Assembly: GCA_021807595.1 (NCBI GenBank)
Contig: JAKBCS010000005.1
Location: 1 to 64,000, forward strand
Length of the DNA stretch: 64,000 bases
Reading direction: 5' to 3'
Source: Planctomycetota bacterium
GTDB lineage: Bacteria; Planctomycetota; Planctomycetia; Gemmatales; Gemmataceae
How positions within the stretch are numbered: the first letter of the stretch is position 1; each line of letters starts with the position of its first letter. The notes below the pieces were generated by a model that had not been told where the DNA came from, searched no databases, and saw nothing but the letters and a program-made list of their open reading frames with translations. Position numbers and translations under genes: made by a program. Positions 50,825 through 59,822 of this stretch are shown piece by piece.

Positions 50825-51604
50825 TTAATCGGGCGGCTCGCCCAATTCTCGCAATCGAGCCGCCAAACGGTCGGCGCGTTGTTTTTCCTCGTCGGCGCGT
50901 TGTTTTTCCTCGTCGGCGCGTTGTTTTTCCTCGTCGGCGCGTTGCCTCTCTTGGTCGGCGCGTTCGGAATCGACCGGAAGAAGCATCCCGTTCGCGTCCC
51001 AACATCGCAGCCACGGCAAGGAGAAATTCTTGTATTCGCCCTCCCATACGCCCAATTCGATACCCATTGGCGCGATGGGGAAATGGCCGCGCTCGTTTGT
51101 CTCGAGCGGCTCAAAATGGTGTCCCACCAGTTGATATACCTCCAGCTGGCTGGAGACGAACGAGAAGATGGCGTAATACGCTGGTCGGATACGGCGTTCG
51201 TAGATCCAGAATTTGCCCACATCCGGAGTGCGGTCCCGTTCGAGGCTGCCGTCGCCGGAGGCAAATTCGATCAGCAGCACCGGAGGTTCCTCTTCTTTCC
51301 ACAGAACGTAGGATCGTCGAACCTCTCCCCCCAACATAGGGGGAACGTCGGGAACGTAGAACCAATCGGGTGCCAAACATCCCCTCAAGGGGGGATCGGT
51401 ATAGCGCCAGTAGATGCCGGAGTTTTGACCGACGGCAAACTGTCCGTCCGGATGCAGCTGCTCCAAAACGGGCCACAGCGATTCGGTCAAGAGGATGCTT
51501 TGAGGATGTTCTTGAAAGTTTTCCACGATTGCACCATCCGAATCGGGAAGCTGCGTGTGATCGGGCAAGGCCGAATGAGCCGTTATGGGAGATGCAAGTG
51601 CCAC
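50825..51604 (-). CDS. Uma2-family (DUF820) protein with C-terminal heptad tail
   Basis: 259 residues. The Uma2 core, a PD-(D/E)XK nuclease-like fold, spans about residues 60-200 with APDWFYVPDVPP and PPVLLIEFASGDG. The C-terminal 45 residues are a charged coiled coil of repeated ERADEEKQRADEEKQ type (RADEEKQ three times) plus a RLAARLRELGEPPD end. The tail is coded by a nearly perfect 21-bp repeat. The family is greatly expanded in planctomycetes and cyanobacteria; no biological role is established. Confidence 0.85.
   Translation of the reverse strand: MALASPITAHSALPDHTQLPDSDGAIVENFQEHPQSILLTESLWPVLEQLHPDGQFAVGQNSGIYWRYTDPPLRGCLAPDWFYVPDVPPMLGGEVRRSYVLWKEEEPPVLLIEFASGDGSLERDRTPDVGKFWIYERRIRPAYYAIFSFVSSQLEVYQLVGHHFEPLETNERGHFPIAPMGIELGVWEGEYKNFSLPWLRCWDANGMLLPVDSERADQERQRADEEKQRADEEKQRADEEKQRADRLAARLRELGEPPD
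50872..50950. repeat. 21-bp tandem repeat coding a heptad tail
   Basis: Three identical copies of CGGCGCGTTGTTTTTCCTCGT plus a diverged fourth encode the RADEEKQ heptads of the Uma2-family protein. A 21-bp unit equals exactly one heptad, so copy-number changes keep the coiled coil in register. Confidence 0.85.
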
Positions 51605-51666
51605 GTCAATTACCTCCGCTTCTTATCTGTTATCAAGGATCGAGAGAGTCCTCGGTTGAGATGGAC

Positions 51667-52203
51667 TCAGCTGCCCAATCCGCCCTTGACGATGGAGATT
51701 ATGCCGACGACGAACAGGATGGGCGGGTAGAAAAAGATGTAACCACCCATCAAGCCAGCAACGAACCAGATGACAGCGATCACCATCATCAAGATCCCCC
51801 CGATGACCCCCGCATTGACGCTGCCGAACCAGCCCTGTTCAAAGCTGACTGTGGGACTGCGTCGCTTAATCTCGCGGCTTCGTTTGGGACGGCGCGGTCG
51901 AGGCGGTTCGTCTTCCTCATCTCGCCGTCGCGGTGGCGGCGACTCGTCTTCCTCGTCCCGTCGGCGAGAGGGCAGAACCTCCGGTGGATCGGTTTGAATT
52001 GCACTTCGGCGCGATCTGGGCGGAGATGAATCTTCGTGCCCCTCGCTGTCGGGCAGCACTTCGAACCCGGGGTCGTGAGACTCAACTCTATTCGCTGGAA
52101 CCGAGAGAACGGACTGACAATCGGGGCAGCGAATTTTCTTACCGGCCAAGGTGTCCTTGACTCTTAAGGCTCGGCCGCAATCGCAACTCAATTCAATGGG
52201 CAT
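51667..52203 (-). CDS. Zinc-ribbon membrane protein
   Basis: 178 residues from MPIELSCDCGRALRV. An N-terminal zinc ribbon has CDCGRALRV...IRCPDCQSVLSV (four Cys), followed by about 70 disordered Arg/Glu/Pro residues with a repeated RRRDEEDE block, and two C-terminal membrane helices (GGILMMVIAVIWFVAGLMGG and FYPPILFVVGIISIV). This layout is frequent in planctomycetes. Function unknown. Confidence 0.75.
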   Translation of the reverse strand: MPIELSCDCGRALRVKDTLAGKKIRCPDCQSVLSVPANRVESHDPGFEVLPDSEGHEDSSPPRSRRSAIQTDPPEVLPSRRRDEEDESPPPRRRDEEDEPPRPRRPKRSREIKRRSPTVSFEQGWFGSVNAGVIGGILMMVIAVIWFVAGLMGGYIFFYPPILFVVGIISIVKGGLGS

Positions 52204-52394
52204 GATCTTGCCTTTCCTGAAGGACGAAACCACGGCGATAGTGGATAAACCTCAATGTATCCTGCCTTGGATTCGAGAGCAAGAACGGTTGAAGAGTCGA
52301 ACGATGGGATTCGCCCGCCCCGATACTCGCTTGGCGATCCGGGTCTCGCGGGACGAGGAGCTGGTGATGGAAGTGCCGATCGGATTTGTCATGC

Positions 52395-52435
52395 CCAGAG
52401 GGGGGTGAGACCCTACTTGCTTCAACCCCCTCTGG
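52395..52435. terminator. Hairpin near the zinc-ribbon and small membrane genes
   Basis: CCAGAGGGGG (52395-52404) pairs with CCCCCTCTGG (52426-52435), a perfect 10-bp stem with a 21-base loop. It is 25 bases downstream of the leftward small membrane gene and may end its transcript. Confidence 0.45.
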
Positions 52436-52459
52436 ACCGTAGGCAAAGCTAATGGGAGC

Positions 52460-52696
52460 TTATGGAGCTGGAGTGCCGCTCCACGCCACCGAAACGAGCC
52501 ATCGAATGGCTTCCACAAGATTCATCCCCGCCATCAGAGCAAAACAAGCCAACCAAAAATGGGTGGTCAAACGATCGCCCCAATACACCGGAGGTTTCGA
52601 GCTCTTTGACCCTCCAGCAGGAGAAACCGGCCGAAAAGGCACGCGCAACTCGACGGCGGGAACGGGCGGAGCGAGAAGAGCGGTTTGAGTACTCAC
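52460..52696 (-). CDS. Small membrane protein, hypothetical
   Basis: 78 residues from a GTG with GGAGGA 10 bases upstream. The N-terminal half is Pro-rich (LLAPPVPAVELRVPFRPVSP); one membrane helix lies in HFWLACFALMAGMNLVEAIRW. No family recognised. The start rests on the ribosome binding site and the composition; larger frames on the same stretch look non-coding. Confidence 0.45.
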   Translation of the reverse strand: MSTQTALLAPPVPAVELRVPFRPVSPAGGSKSSKPPVYWGDRLTTHFWLACFALMAGMNLVEAIRWLVSVAWSGTPAP

Positions 52697-52937
52697 GAAC
52701 AAAGTCCTCCCGAATCCAAGAAGTCGTTCCCCAAGGCAGCTCTCCAAATGAGCAATTCGTTTGCCACGAGCGCCGCGAAACTCGTTCGCCTCGATTCGCG
52801 GAACGATCGTTCGCCCTCAAAACCTGAAAACGGTGCAAATTCCAAGCGCTTTTGAATGCCGATTGCCCTGTATGAGTGGCATGATGTCGAGGAGGAGCCG
52901 CGCCAATTCCACCTTCCACGACCGAAATCTGTGCGAT

Positions 52938-53864
52938 ATGGTAAGACATCGTGTGCGGATCGGGCACACTGCGCGGGGCACCGAGCGTTCGCATCTCGAG
53001 ATTCAGAAAGCCGGGAGGAACGCATCGCGCTCGCCAGAAGCATTTCGTTCGTTCGATCGTGCGCGGAGAAAGGTTGTGGAACAAATCAATGCTCGTTCGA
53101 TTTTGAGTCCAGCGACGGGTTTCATTCGCCGAGGGGGATTCGATTGGACGTGCAATCCCTACGTCGGTTGTAGTTTCGGCTGCACCTACTGCTATGCGAT
53201 GTTCCTTCCGCAGAATCGTCGTCCGCGCGAAGACTGGGGCAAGTGGTTCCAGGCGAAGATAAACGCTCTGGAGTTGGCGCGGAGGCAAGCGCCCAAAGTC
53301 GCCGGTCGATCCGTCTATCTATCCAGCGTCACCGATCCGTACTTGCCGGCAGAGCGCTCCTTGGGTCTGACGCGCGGGATCCTCGAAGCCTTGCTACCCT
53401 ATCAACCGCGTCTCCTGGTCCAGACGCGCGGCCCTCTGGTGGCGCGCGATCTCGATGTGCTGGTCCGCTTTCGCTCCGTCCGCGTGAATCTGTCGATTCC
53501 GACCGATAGTGAGTCCGTGCGCCGCGCCTTTGAGCCAAAGGCTCCATCGTTGGAACCGCGTTGGCAAGCCTTGGATCGGGTGAGGGCAGCGGGCGTCTCG
53601 ACCGGGATTTGCATTACGCCGATGTTGCCGTTAGAGAATGCCGATGGGTTCGTGAGGCGAATCGCCGCCTTCGCCCCCGATGTGGTGGTGACGCAACACT
53701 TTCACGATTCCGGAGGCGGCTTCGGAGCGGATACCGGTTTAGCGGCTCGAAGCCTATTAGCGCGCAACCGATGGACCGAAGATGATTATCGTCGCTGCCT
53801 TGCCATGCTCCGTGATCGCCGCACGGTTTACGAGGCAGAAGCGGGCTTCTTTCCTCCCAGCTGA
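52938..53864 (+). CDS. Radical SAM protein (spore photoproduct lyase-like / Rv2578c type)
   Basis: 308 residues from ATG. The cluster motif CSFGCTYCYA (CxxxCxxC) binds the 4Fe-4S cluster that cleaves S-adenosylmethionine; it sits in WTCNPYVGCSFGCTYCYA, typical of this subfamily. Then follow VYLSSVTDPYLPAE and RLLVQTRGPLVARDLDVL. Members are widely found in bacteria without a proven substrate. The N-terminal 50 residues before VVEQINARSILSPATGF are poorly protein-like, so the true start may be nearer 53075. Tail-to-tail with the proline dehydrogenase gene. Confidence 0.8.
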   Translation: MVRHRVRIGHTARGTERSHLEIQKAGRNASRSPEAFRSFDRARRKVVEQINARSILSPATGFIRRGGFDWTCNPYVGCSFGCTYCYAMFLPQNRRPREDWGKWFQAKINALELARRQAPKVAGRSVYLSSVTDPYLPAERSLGLTRGILEALLPYQPRLLVQTRGPLVARDLDVLVRFRSVRVNLSIPTDSESVRRAFEPKAPSLEPRWQALDRVRAAGVSTGICITPMLPLENADGFVRRIAAFAPDVVVTQHFHDSGGGFGADTGLAARSLLARNRWTEDDYRRCLAMLRDRRTVYEAEAGFFPPS

Positions 53865-53899
53865 ATCCCAATCCTCGCTCTCGGAACGATCCAGCGCAA

Positions 53900-55291
53900 T
53901 TAGGGAGTCATCCGTCGGTCGCGGTCGAATTCCAGAGGGTTGCGGAGGAGTAGCGCTTCCGGCACATGTTCGGTGAAACTGGCGCGTAGGAACGATTCGT
54001 TGGCCGTGTTCTCCAACAGGCGGCGCACCAGATACGCCATACCCGGTAGCAGTTGGCCATACGGTGTGTACACGCGGACGCGCTGGTTGAGGGAGACGAG
54101 GGTATCTTTGATCGGCTCGGCCATGCCGTAAAGCATTTGGATTTCGAGACTGCCCGGAGGAAGGCGAAGCGTTTGTGCCACGGCCAGCGCATGGGCCAAA
54201 CTGCGGACGTTGTGGCTGGCCAAGGCGGGACGCAGCCAACGGCGGTTCCGCAACAGAAAATCGGTGAGACGTTCGTAGTTCGCATCGGTCTCCCATTTGT
54301 GCGACCATACGGGATTAGGCCAACCGTTTTGCACGGAGACGATCGTCTCGTAGTCCCAATAGGCCCCCTTGACGAGTCGAACCGTTACCGGCGTGCCGCG
54401 CCGTTGGGCCCAGCCAGCCAATTCTTCAAGATCGTGGGCCGTGTCGCGCAGATAGGCTTGTATGGCGATGCCGACGTGAGGCCAATCGCGGAACGAGGCC
54501 TCATCGAGAACCTCGCGGAAGATTTGAAGGGTTAAGTCTTTATAGGAATGTTGCTCCATGTCGATGTTGACGAAGGCGGATCGTTGGCGTGCGGCGTGCA
54601 GAATCGGACGCAATCGAACGCGCACGGCACGGCTCGTACCGTCGGGATCGATGGGGTCGAATTGACTGTACAATGCCGAAAGTTTGACCGAGACGTTGAC
54701 GCGCGGAATGGGTCCCATGTCGTCGCGATCGATGAGGTCGACTCCTTTCCAAGCATTGACTTCACCACTGAGACCGTCGATGAGTTCGAGATAGTCCGCC
54801 TGCGCCCGTTCGGCTTCGGCTTCGGTGATGGTTGCCTCGCCAAGCCGGTCGACGGTGAAGGCGAGCGAGCGCCGGCGTTGTAAGGCAATCGAGTCGAGCG
54901 CTTCTTCCAGATTCGAGCCGGCGATGAACTTGCGCGCCAGGCGCTCGGCGGAGCGATAGGCCGTCGCGGCAAGCCATTTTCCGAGCAAGCCGCCACGCGG
55001 CAAGTAGCGCAGCGCGAGTGTCAGCCAGCCGGGCAAGTGTTCGCGCGCCTCGCCAAAGTATTCGCGCAGGTGGCGCACGATCGTCTCCGGCGTGCGCAAC
55101 AACGGCAACACATCGACGAAGCGAAAGAGTTGCAGTTTGATCGCTTCGTCTGCCATGCTCCATTCCATGAGCCGTTCGTCCCACCACGCGGGACCGAATG
55201 GAACCATCGGCGTATGCCCCAATCGGGCGAAGATCTCGCGGCCAAAACTTGCCGTCCGTTGCTCCACATCCGCCGCTAAATCGCTCTTCAT
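53900..55291 (-). CDS. Stand-alone proline dehydrogenase (PutA N-terminal type)
   Basis: 463 residues. It oxidises proline to pyrroline-5-carboxylate with FAD. The (beta/alpha)8 barrel has VNVSVKLSALYSQFDPIDP, VNIDMEQHSYKD, the strongly conserved RLVKGAYWDYE, ALASHNVRS and MLYGMAEPIKD, followed by TPYGQLLPGMAYLVRRLLEN. The N-terminal 130 residues form the PutA arm/alpha domain. The P5C dehydrogenase half of PutA is not fused and not adjacent. GAGGTGAAAG precedes the ATG. Confidence 0.92.
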   Translation of the reverse strand: MKSDLAADVEQRTASFGREIFARLGHTPMVPFGPAWWDERLMEWSMADEAIKLQLFRFVDVLPLLRTPETIVRHLREYFGEAREHLPGWLTLALRYLPRGGLLGKWLAATAYRSAERLARKFIAGSNLEEALDSIALQRRRSLAFTVDRLGEATITEAEAERAQADYLELIDGLSGEVNAWKGVDLIDRDDMGPIPRVNVSVKLSALYSQFDPIDPDGTSRAVRVRLRPILHAARQRSAFVNIDMEQHSYKDLTLQIFREVLDEASFRDWPHVGIAIQAYLRDTAHDLEELAGWAQRRGTPVTVRLVKGAYWDYETIVSVQNGWPNPVWSHKWETDANYERLTDFLLRNRRWLRPALASHNVRSLAHALAVAQTLRLPPGSLEIQMLYGMAEPIKDTLVSLNQRVRVYTPYGQLLPGMAYLVRRLLENTANESFLRASFTEHVPEALLLRNPLEFDRDRRMTP

Positions 55292-55345
55292 GCTTTCACC
55301 TCGCTCTTCTGCTTGATACTATGTCTAGCATGGTTTGCGGACAGC

Positions 55346-55424
55346 TTTGTAGGATGAGCCGAGCCATGAAAGCCCCGCTTGACGCCGTTCGGTTCGCCGC
55401 GACTCGCTCGGCTCACCCTACAAA
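55346..55424. repeat. Inverted repeat TTTGTAGG(A/G)TGAGCCGAGC
   Basis: TTTGTAGGATGAGCCGAGC (55346-55364) pairs with its reverse complement at 55406-55424 with one mismatch. It sits just before the kinase gene. A half-copy (TTTGTAGGGCGGGTCGAGC) lies near 12023-12041, between actB and actA. Looks like a REP-type or small non-autonomous element. Confidence 0.6.
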
Positions 55425-55439
55425 TCCCTTGTGGATTGC

Positions 55440-56306
55440 ATGAACATGAGTGAATTGGTCATCGGTTCGTTTCAGGTGCTAGGCACGCTCGGTTCGGGGG
55501 CGCACAGCAAGATTTTGCACGTTCGCCGCAGCGCCGACAGTCGCAATTACGCCCTCAAAGTCGTCCCGATTGAGGGCAAGGACGACCAGAAGTTTTTGGA
55601 ACAAGCGCGCCACGAGTTTCGCGTTGCGAACATGCTCGATCACAAAAATCTCATCAGGGTGTATGCACTGGAGACGATGAAGGATTGGCTGTTCCGCATC
55701 CGTAAGGTGCATTTGCTCATCGAGTACGTCAACGGCAAGACGCTGGATTCATGTCCCGCGCTCCCCCTGCCGAAACTGGTGCAGATATTTAAATGCGTTG
55801 CCGACGGCCTCGTTCACATGCACCGTCGAAAGGTGTATCACGCCGACTTGAAGCCGAACAACGTTATCTTGAGCCGCTCTGGCGACGTGAAGATCCTCGA
55901 CTTTGGCTTGGCGACGATCCAGGGCGAGGGGAAGGGGCGCATCCAGGGTACGCCGGAGTACATTGCGCCGGAGCAGGCCAAGCATAAAATGGTGAACGAA
56001 CGCACCGACATTTACAATTTCGGAGCGACCATGTATCGCATGTTGACGTTCCGCCTGCCGCCTTCCGTGCTTCAACAGGAAGGCGGACTGCCCATCGACG
56101 GCAAAACATGGACCCGATTGTTGAAGCCGGTTCAGGAATTCAACGCGCAGGCACCGCCGGTTTTGTGCGATCTGGTGCATCGCTGTCTGTCGTTCAACGC
56201 CAATCAGCGTCCCGAACGGATGAGCGAAGTGCAGAGCGTACTCGATAAGTTGGCCGACGAGTTGATCGCGTCGCCGGAAGATCGCTTAGAAGCGCTGGAA
56301 TGGTGA
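55440..56306 (+). CDS. Serine/threonine protein kinase, non-RD
   Basis: 288 residues; start is ATG at 55440 or 55446. The kinase core is complete: glycine loop LGSGAHSKI, VAIK Lys in YALKVV, catalytic loop HADLKPNN (Ala in place of the usual Arg of HRD), DFGLAT, and the activation-segment end GTPEYIAPEQ. No membrane helix or sensor domain follows; the protein ends soon after the C-lobe. It is 68 bases upstream of two overlapping DUF3754 genes on the same strand, suggesting a shared operon and possible phosphorylation of those membrane proteins. Confidence 0.88.
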   Translation: MNMSELVIGSFQVLGTLGSGAHSKILHVRRSADSRNYALKVVPIEGKDDQKFLEQARHEFRVANMLDHKNLIRVYALETMKDWLFRIRKVHLLIEYVNGKTLDSCPALPLPKLVQIFKCVADGLVHMHRRKVYHADLKPNNVILSRSGDVKILDFGLATIQGEGKGRIQGTPEYIAPEQAKHKMVNERTDIYNFGATMYRMLTFRLPPSVLQQEGGLPIDGKTWTRLLKPVQEFNAQAPPVLCDLVHRCLSFNANQRPERMSEVQSVLDKLADELIASPEDRLEALEW

Positions 56307-56374
56307 TACCTTCCACGCGCTGGCGAGAATACGCTGGTTGTATGCGTCGAACTGGCAACGGAACGTAAACCGTC

Positions 56375-57583
56375 ATGCAATCCTCAACCGTCCCCGAACA
56401 CTTTATCCCTCTGGCACAGAGCGAATTGGTCGATTTTCTGTGCGCCGATCCCTCGTTGACCGACGACGAGCCTCGTTTGTTTCGCGTATTGTGCGAACAA
56501 ATCGCTGCCGCCTATCACCGCGAGTATCATCGTCGATCGATCGAACTAAAACGGGTTTACCTGCCCTTCGACCCCGACAACGACATGGCACTCCTGCGGA
56601 AGTTGACCGCTGGGGAGAGGCAGGCCCGGCTCAACGATTTATTGAACGATTTCGCGTGGCTATTGAAACGAGCGGGGTTCCGGCATCTCAGTCGCGCCGA
56701 GATCGAACCGGCTCTCGAACGCTCCAGCGAATGGGGCATTCGTATGGACGTGGATTTCAGTGCTTTCGAGTACGTCGCAGTCTTTGCCCGCGGCGACACG
56801 ACGCAACTGCGAGACTGCCGTCGCTGGTATAAAATCTATCGCGCCGAGGAGGTGGATGTACCGATCTATCGCCGCTTGGTTCTGATACTCAAACTCCGTC
56901 GCCATCCACGGCTGCGCGGTCCCATCGATACCGAAAATGTTTATCTGAAGATATTCAAAGACATTCCCAAACTCGATGTTTTGATGCTGTTGCCGGGAGC
57001 GCGGGTGCGGTTGAGTCGATTGGATCGCGGCAAAATCGGTCTACCGTTGTTGAGTGGCTTGGCTCTGGCGGCGTGGAACGTCTTGCAAGATCTGGCCGCA
57101 CTGCTGGAACATTGGGCCGCGTCGCCGAACGCCATGTGGGCATTGGCGGCGGGAGGGATCGGCTACGGCTATAAATCTTTTTATAGCTATCAACAGACCA
57201 GGCAACGCTATCATCTCTCCTTGACTCAGAGCCTGTATTTTCAGAATCTCGATGGCAACGCCGGCGTCTTGACGCGCTTGATCGACGAGGCCGAGGAACA
57301 GGAAGCGCGGCTGACGGTACTCGCCTATTGGTGTTTGTGGCGCTACGGCGGACCCGAAGGGATGACGGCGTCCGATCTCGATGCCTCGATCGAGCTATAT
57401 CTCGATCGCTATGCCGATTTGTCGTTCTTTTGTCGCCAGAAAGCGGCGTTGATGCAGCTGCAAAAGTTGGGATTGGTCGAGATGGCAGGAGAGAAGCTGC
57501 GCGTCGTGCCGCTGGCGAGAGCCGCCGATTTTCTGCAATTCGATCGTCGTCAACTGGGAGGGTCCGATCGTGGCCGAATATAA
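56375..57583 (+). CDS. DUF3754 (TMEM143-like) membrane protein, copy 1
   Basis: 402 residues. It begins EHFIPLAQSELVDFLC and has IYRRLVLILKLR, VYLKIFKDIPKLDVLMLLPG, typical of DUF3754, a family that includes eukaryotic TMEM143. Two membrane segments lie at about 225-275 (LPLLSGLALAAWNVLQDLAA and MWALAAGGIGYGY). The C-terminal part has LIDEAEEQEARLTVLAYWCLW and looks like a winged-helix regulator. It overlaps the next paralogue by 14 bases. Function unknown. Confidence 0.82.
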   Translation: MQSSTVPEHFIPLAQSELVDFLCADPSLTDDEPRLFRVLCEQIAAAYHREYHRRSIELKRVYLPFDPDNDMALLRKLTAGERQARLNDLLNDFAWLLKRAGFRHLSRAEIEPALERSSEWGIRMDVDFSAFEYVAVFARGDTTQLRDCRRWYKIYRAEEVDVPIYRRLVLILKLRRHPRLRGPIDTENVYLKIFKDIPKLDVLMLLPGARVRLSRLDRGKIGLPLLSGLALAAWNVLQDLAALLEHWAASPNAMWALAAGGIGYGYKSFYSYQQTRQRYHLSLTQSLYFQNLDGNAGVLTRLIDEAEEQEARLTVLAYWCLWRYGGPEGMTASDLDASIELYLDRYADLSFFCRQKAALMQLQKLGLVEMAGEKLRVVPLARAADFLQFDRRQLGGSDRGRI

Positions 57584-58799
57584 GGATCGCGAACATTTTA
57601 TTCCGCTGCGCAAAAGCGATCTCATCGAACTATTGTGCCGAGATAACACACTGACGGCGGAAGATCGCAAATTATTGCGCAAGTTCTGCGTTCTCGTGTC
57701 GGCCGTATTTCATTTTGAATACCTCAAACAATTGGAAGAGTTAAAGGACGCTTACGCGCCTTTCGATCCGGATGCCGACACGAAATCGCTGCGACCCATC
57801 GGCGAAGACGCTAAACTGAAGGATGAGGGGGAATTGCTGGCGCGCTTTGCCTCGCTGATGGAGCGCGCCAATTTCAAACGGCTATCGCAAGAGGAGATAC
57901 GAGGCGCGCTCCAAGAAGTGGCCACGGTATCGGGCATTCGCACCCACGTCGAATTGAATATGTTCGAGCATTTGCAAGTGTATGTGCGCGGCGACGTGAT
58001 GGGCCGCATGCAACGGCGATCTTGGCGAAAACTCGGACGCAAGGAAGAATACTATGTGCCACAGTACCAGCGTCTAGCACTCCTGGTCAAACTACGGCCG
58101 CACAAACGTCTCGACCGCGAGATCGACACCGCGAGAGTCTATCTGAAGGTCTTTAAGGACATTCCGAAAGTCGATCGGGACATGCTTCTGCCCGGCGCGC
58201 GGGTGCGCTTCACGCGGCTCGACCGAGCGATTATTATCTATCCCCTGGCAGCGGGTATCGGCCTTACATTATACAATATAGGTGCCAGTATCTTACAATC
58301 GAGCGTTGCCGTCCTCGGCAGCCTGGTGACCTGGGGGCTTGCCGGCGCGATCGGAGGGTACGGCTATAAATCCTATTATAGCTATCAAGTCAAGAAGCAA
58401 GATTACAATTTGAAACTGACCAGGAGCCTCTATTATAAAAGCCTCGATAATAACTCCGGAGTCTTGATGCGCCTGCTCGATGAGGCGGAGGAGCAAGAGT
58501 GTCGAGAGACGTTCCTGGCCTATTTCTGCTTGTGGAAGTTCGCCCCCGCAGAGGGTTGGAAGTCCGAACAGCTGGACGATTACGTCGAATTGTATCTCGA
58601 AGGCAACGCCAATCTCAAAGTCGATTTCGAGATCGGAGACGCCTTGGACAAGCTCGAACGCTTGCAAATCGTCCGTAAAGTTAACGGTTGCTTCGTTGCC
58701 GAGCCGATCGACAAAGCGCTGGAACGCCTCGACTGGACGTGGGATCACTACTTTCAATACTCCAACGCGGAACCTCGAAGCGTCCGCGGGGTAGAATGA
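57570..58799 (+). CDS. DUF3754 (TMEM143-like) membrane protein, copy 2
   Basis: 409 residues from GTG (MAEYKDREHFIPL), with GGGAGG 7 bases upstream inside the end of copy 1. It is similar to copy 1 along its whole length: REHFIPLRKSDLIELLC, VYLKVFKDIPKVDRDMLLPG, two membrane segments around GIGLTLYNIGASILQ and WGLAGAIGGYGY, and LLDEAEEQECRETFLAYFCLW. The overlap implies translational coupling and perhaps a heteromer. Confidence 0.82.
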   Translation: MAEYKDREHFIPLRKSDLIELLCRDNTLTAEDRKLLRKFCVLVSAVFHFEYLKQLEELKDAYAPFDPDADTKSLRPIGEDAKLKDEGELLARFASLMERANFKRLSQEEIRGALQEVATVSGIRTHVELNMFEHLQVYVRGDVMGRMQRRSWRKLGRKEEYYVPQYQRLALLVKLRPHKRLDREIDTARVYLKVFKDIPKVDRDMLLPGARVRFTRLDRAIIIYPLAAGIGLTLYNIGASILQSSVAVLGSLVTWGLAGAIGGYGYKSYYSYQVKKQDYNLKLTRSLYYKSLDNNSGVLMRLLDEAEEQECRETFLAYFCLWKFAPAEGWKSEQLDDYVELYLEGNANLKVDFEIGDALDKLERLQIVRKVNGCFVAEPIDKALERLDWTWDHYFQYSNAEPRSVRGVE

Positions 58800-58885
58800 A
58801 TCAGAGAACAGCCGGCGTTCTCAATAACGTCGCAACGACGATTGCTTCTTTCGCCTCTGCCTGCTTCGTTTGCAAGGGAGAAGTC

Positions 58886-59755
58886 ATGTTTCTTCTTCGT
58901 GGCATCTTAATCTCGGCTCTTTCGCTCACCCTAACAACCGTCGCCTTCGCCGCACCCAACACTGGCTACCACCGCCGCCATCGAGTAAACAATGGAATCC
59001 AAGGCACGGTAGTACAAGTCCATCACGATCGTCTACACCGCAATGCCGGTTGGATCAAACTGCGTCACGGAACCGCCCGTTATTATGGACGTTCGCGCGG
59101 CTCGTCGGCGTTTGCTTCGGTATCTCGACGCAGGGGCGCTCGAAGCAGCGGCGTGATTACCGTGAATGTGAATAATTCGACGCGCTTCCAACGTTTGGGG
59201 CAACGCGGTCGAGGCGCGGGACGCATCGGCTTCGGCGCGATCCATCGGGGCGAGCGCGTCCGGGTGTACCTTGGTTCGCAAAGCATGGCGCGACTCGTCG
59301 ATGTATTGCCGTATTCCTACTATCGAACGCGGCATCGCTACGGCTATGGAAATCACCAGCGCCGCTACTATGGCCGAAGAACTTTTTATCGGCGTCACCC
59401 CTTGGTTCTCCAACGGGCTCTCGTTCGTAGCGGTCGCTATCCCGTCCGTGTCAATCGACCGATCTTCGTGAATCGACCGTCTGTGAATCGTTGGGTGCCG
59501 CACCCTCTGATCCGAAGCGCGATTGTCGTGCAACAACACCGGCGCGCAGTTGAAGCACAACTAGTGAAACATGCGTCACAGCACCTTGCCAAGTCACCGC
59601 CCAAGCATCCCGCCGTCGTTCACAAGCCGACCCCGCCCAACCGAATCGTGGCACACCGGCCTCCGCCGCCAAAACACACCGCGGCACGCAAACCCTCACC
59701 CAAACCGCATCGTTCCGCCCCCCGACCACACTCGTCTGCACACCGACGGAAATAG
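58886..59755 (+). CDS. Secreted Arg/His-rich basic protein
   Basis: 289 residues from the ATG giving MFLLRGILISALSL, with a signal peptide cleaved near VAFAAPN and AAGGGAG before it. The first 130 residues contain a beta domain (GTVVQVHHDRL...VNVNNSTRFQRL), then a Tyr/Arg/His-rich stretch, ending in a Lys/Pro/His-rich tail (PPKHTAARKPSPKPHR). It is strongly basic and could coat DNA or acidic polysaccharide; no family recognised. Confidence 0.65.
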   Translation: MFLLRGILISALSLTLTTVAFAAPNTGYHRRHRVNNGIQGTVVQVHHDRLHRNAGWIKLRHGTARYYGRSRGSSAFASVSRRRGARSSGVITVNVNNSTRFQRLGQRGRGAGRIGFGAIHRGERVRVYLGSQSMARLVDVLPYSYYRTRHRYGYGNHQRRYYGRRTFYRRHPLVLQRALVRSGRYPVRVNRPIFVNRPSVNRWVPHPLIRSAIVVQQHRRAVEAQLVKHASQHLAKSPPKHPAVVHKPTPPNRIVAHRPPPPKHTAARKPSPKPHRSAPRPHSSAHRRK

Positions 59756-59764
59756 CCGTCTCAG

Positions 59765-59804
59765 TCGACGCGGAGCCGGCAGGAATTCCTGCGCTCCGCG
59801 TCGA
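59765..59804. terminator. Palindrome between convergent genes
   Basis: TCGACGCGGAGC (59765-59776) pairs with GCTCCGCGTCGA (59793-59804), and the loop contains AGGAATTCCT, itself a palindrome. It lies between the basic-protein stop and the permease stop, so it may end both transcripts. Confidence 0.6.
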
Positions 59805-59822
59805 TCCGATCGGGGCTAGAGA

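Noticed and set aside
52151-52408. 85-residue ORF on the plus strand
   Set aside because: It starts inside the opposite-strand zinc-ribbon gene, has no ribosome binding site and ends in a hairpin; not enough support for a gene.
52449-53288. 279-residue minus-strand ORF
   Set aside because: It runs antisense through the start of the radical SAM gene and lacks protein-like features; the smaller GTG frame at 52460-52696 is better supported.
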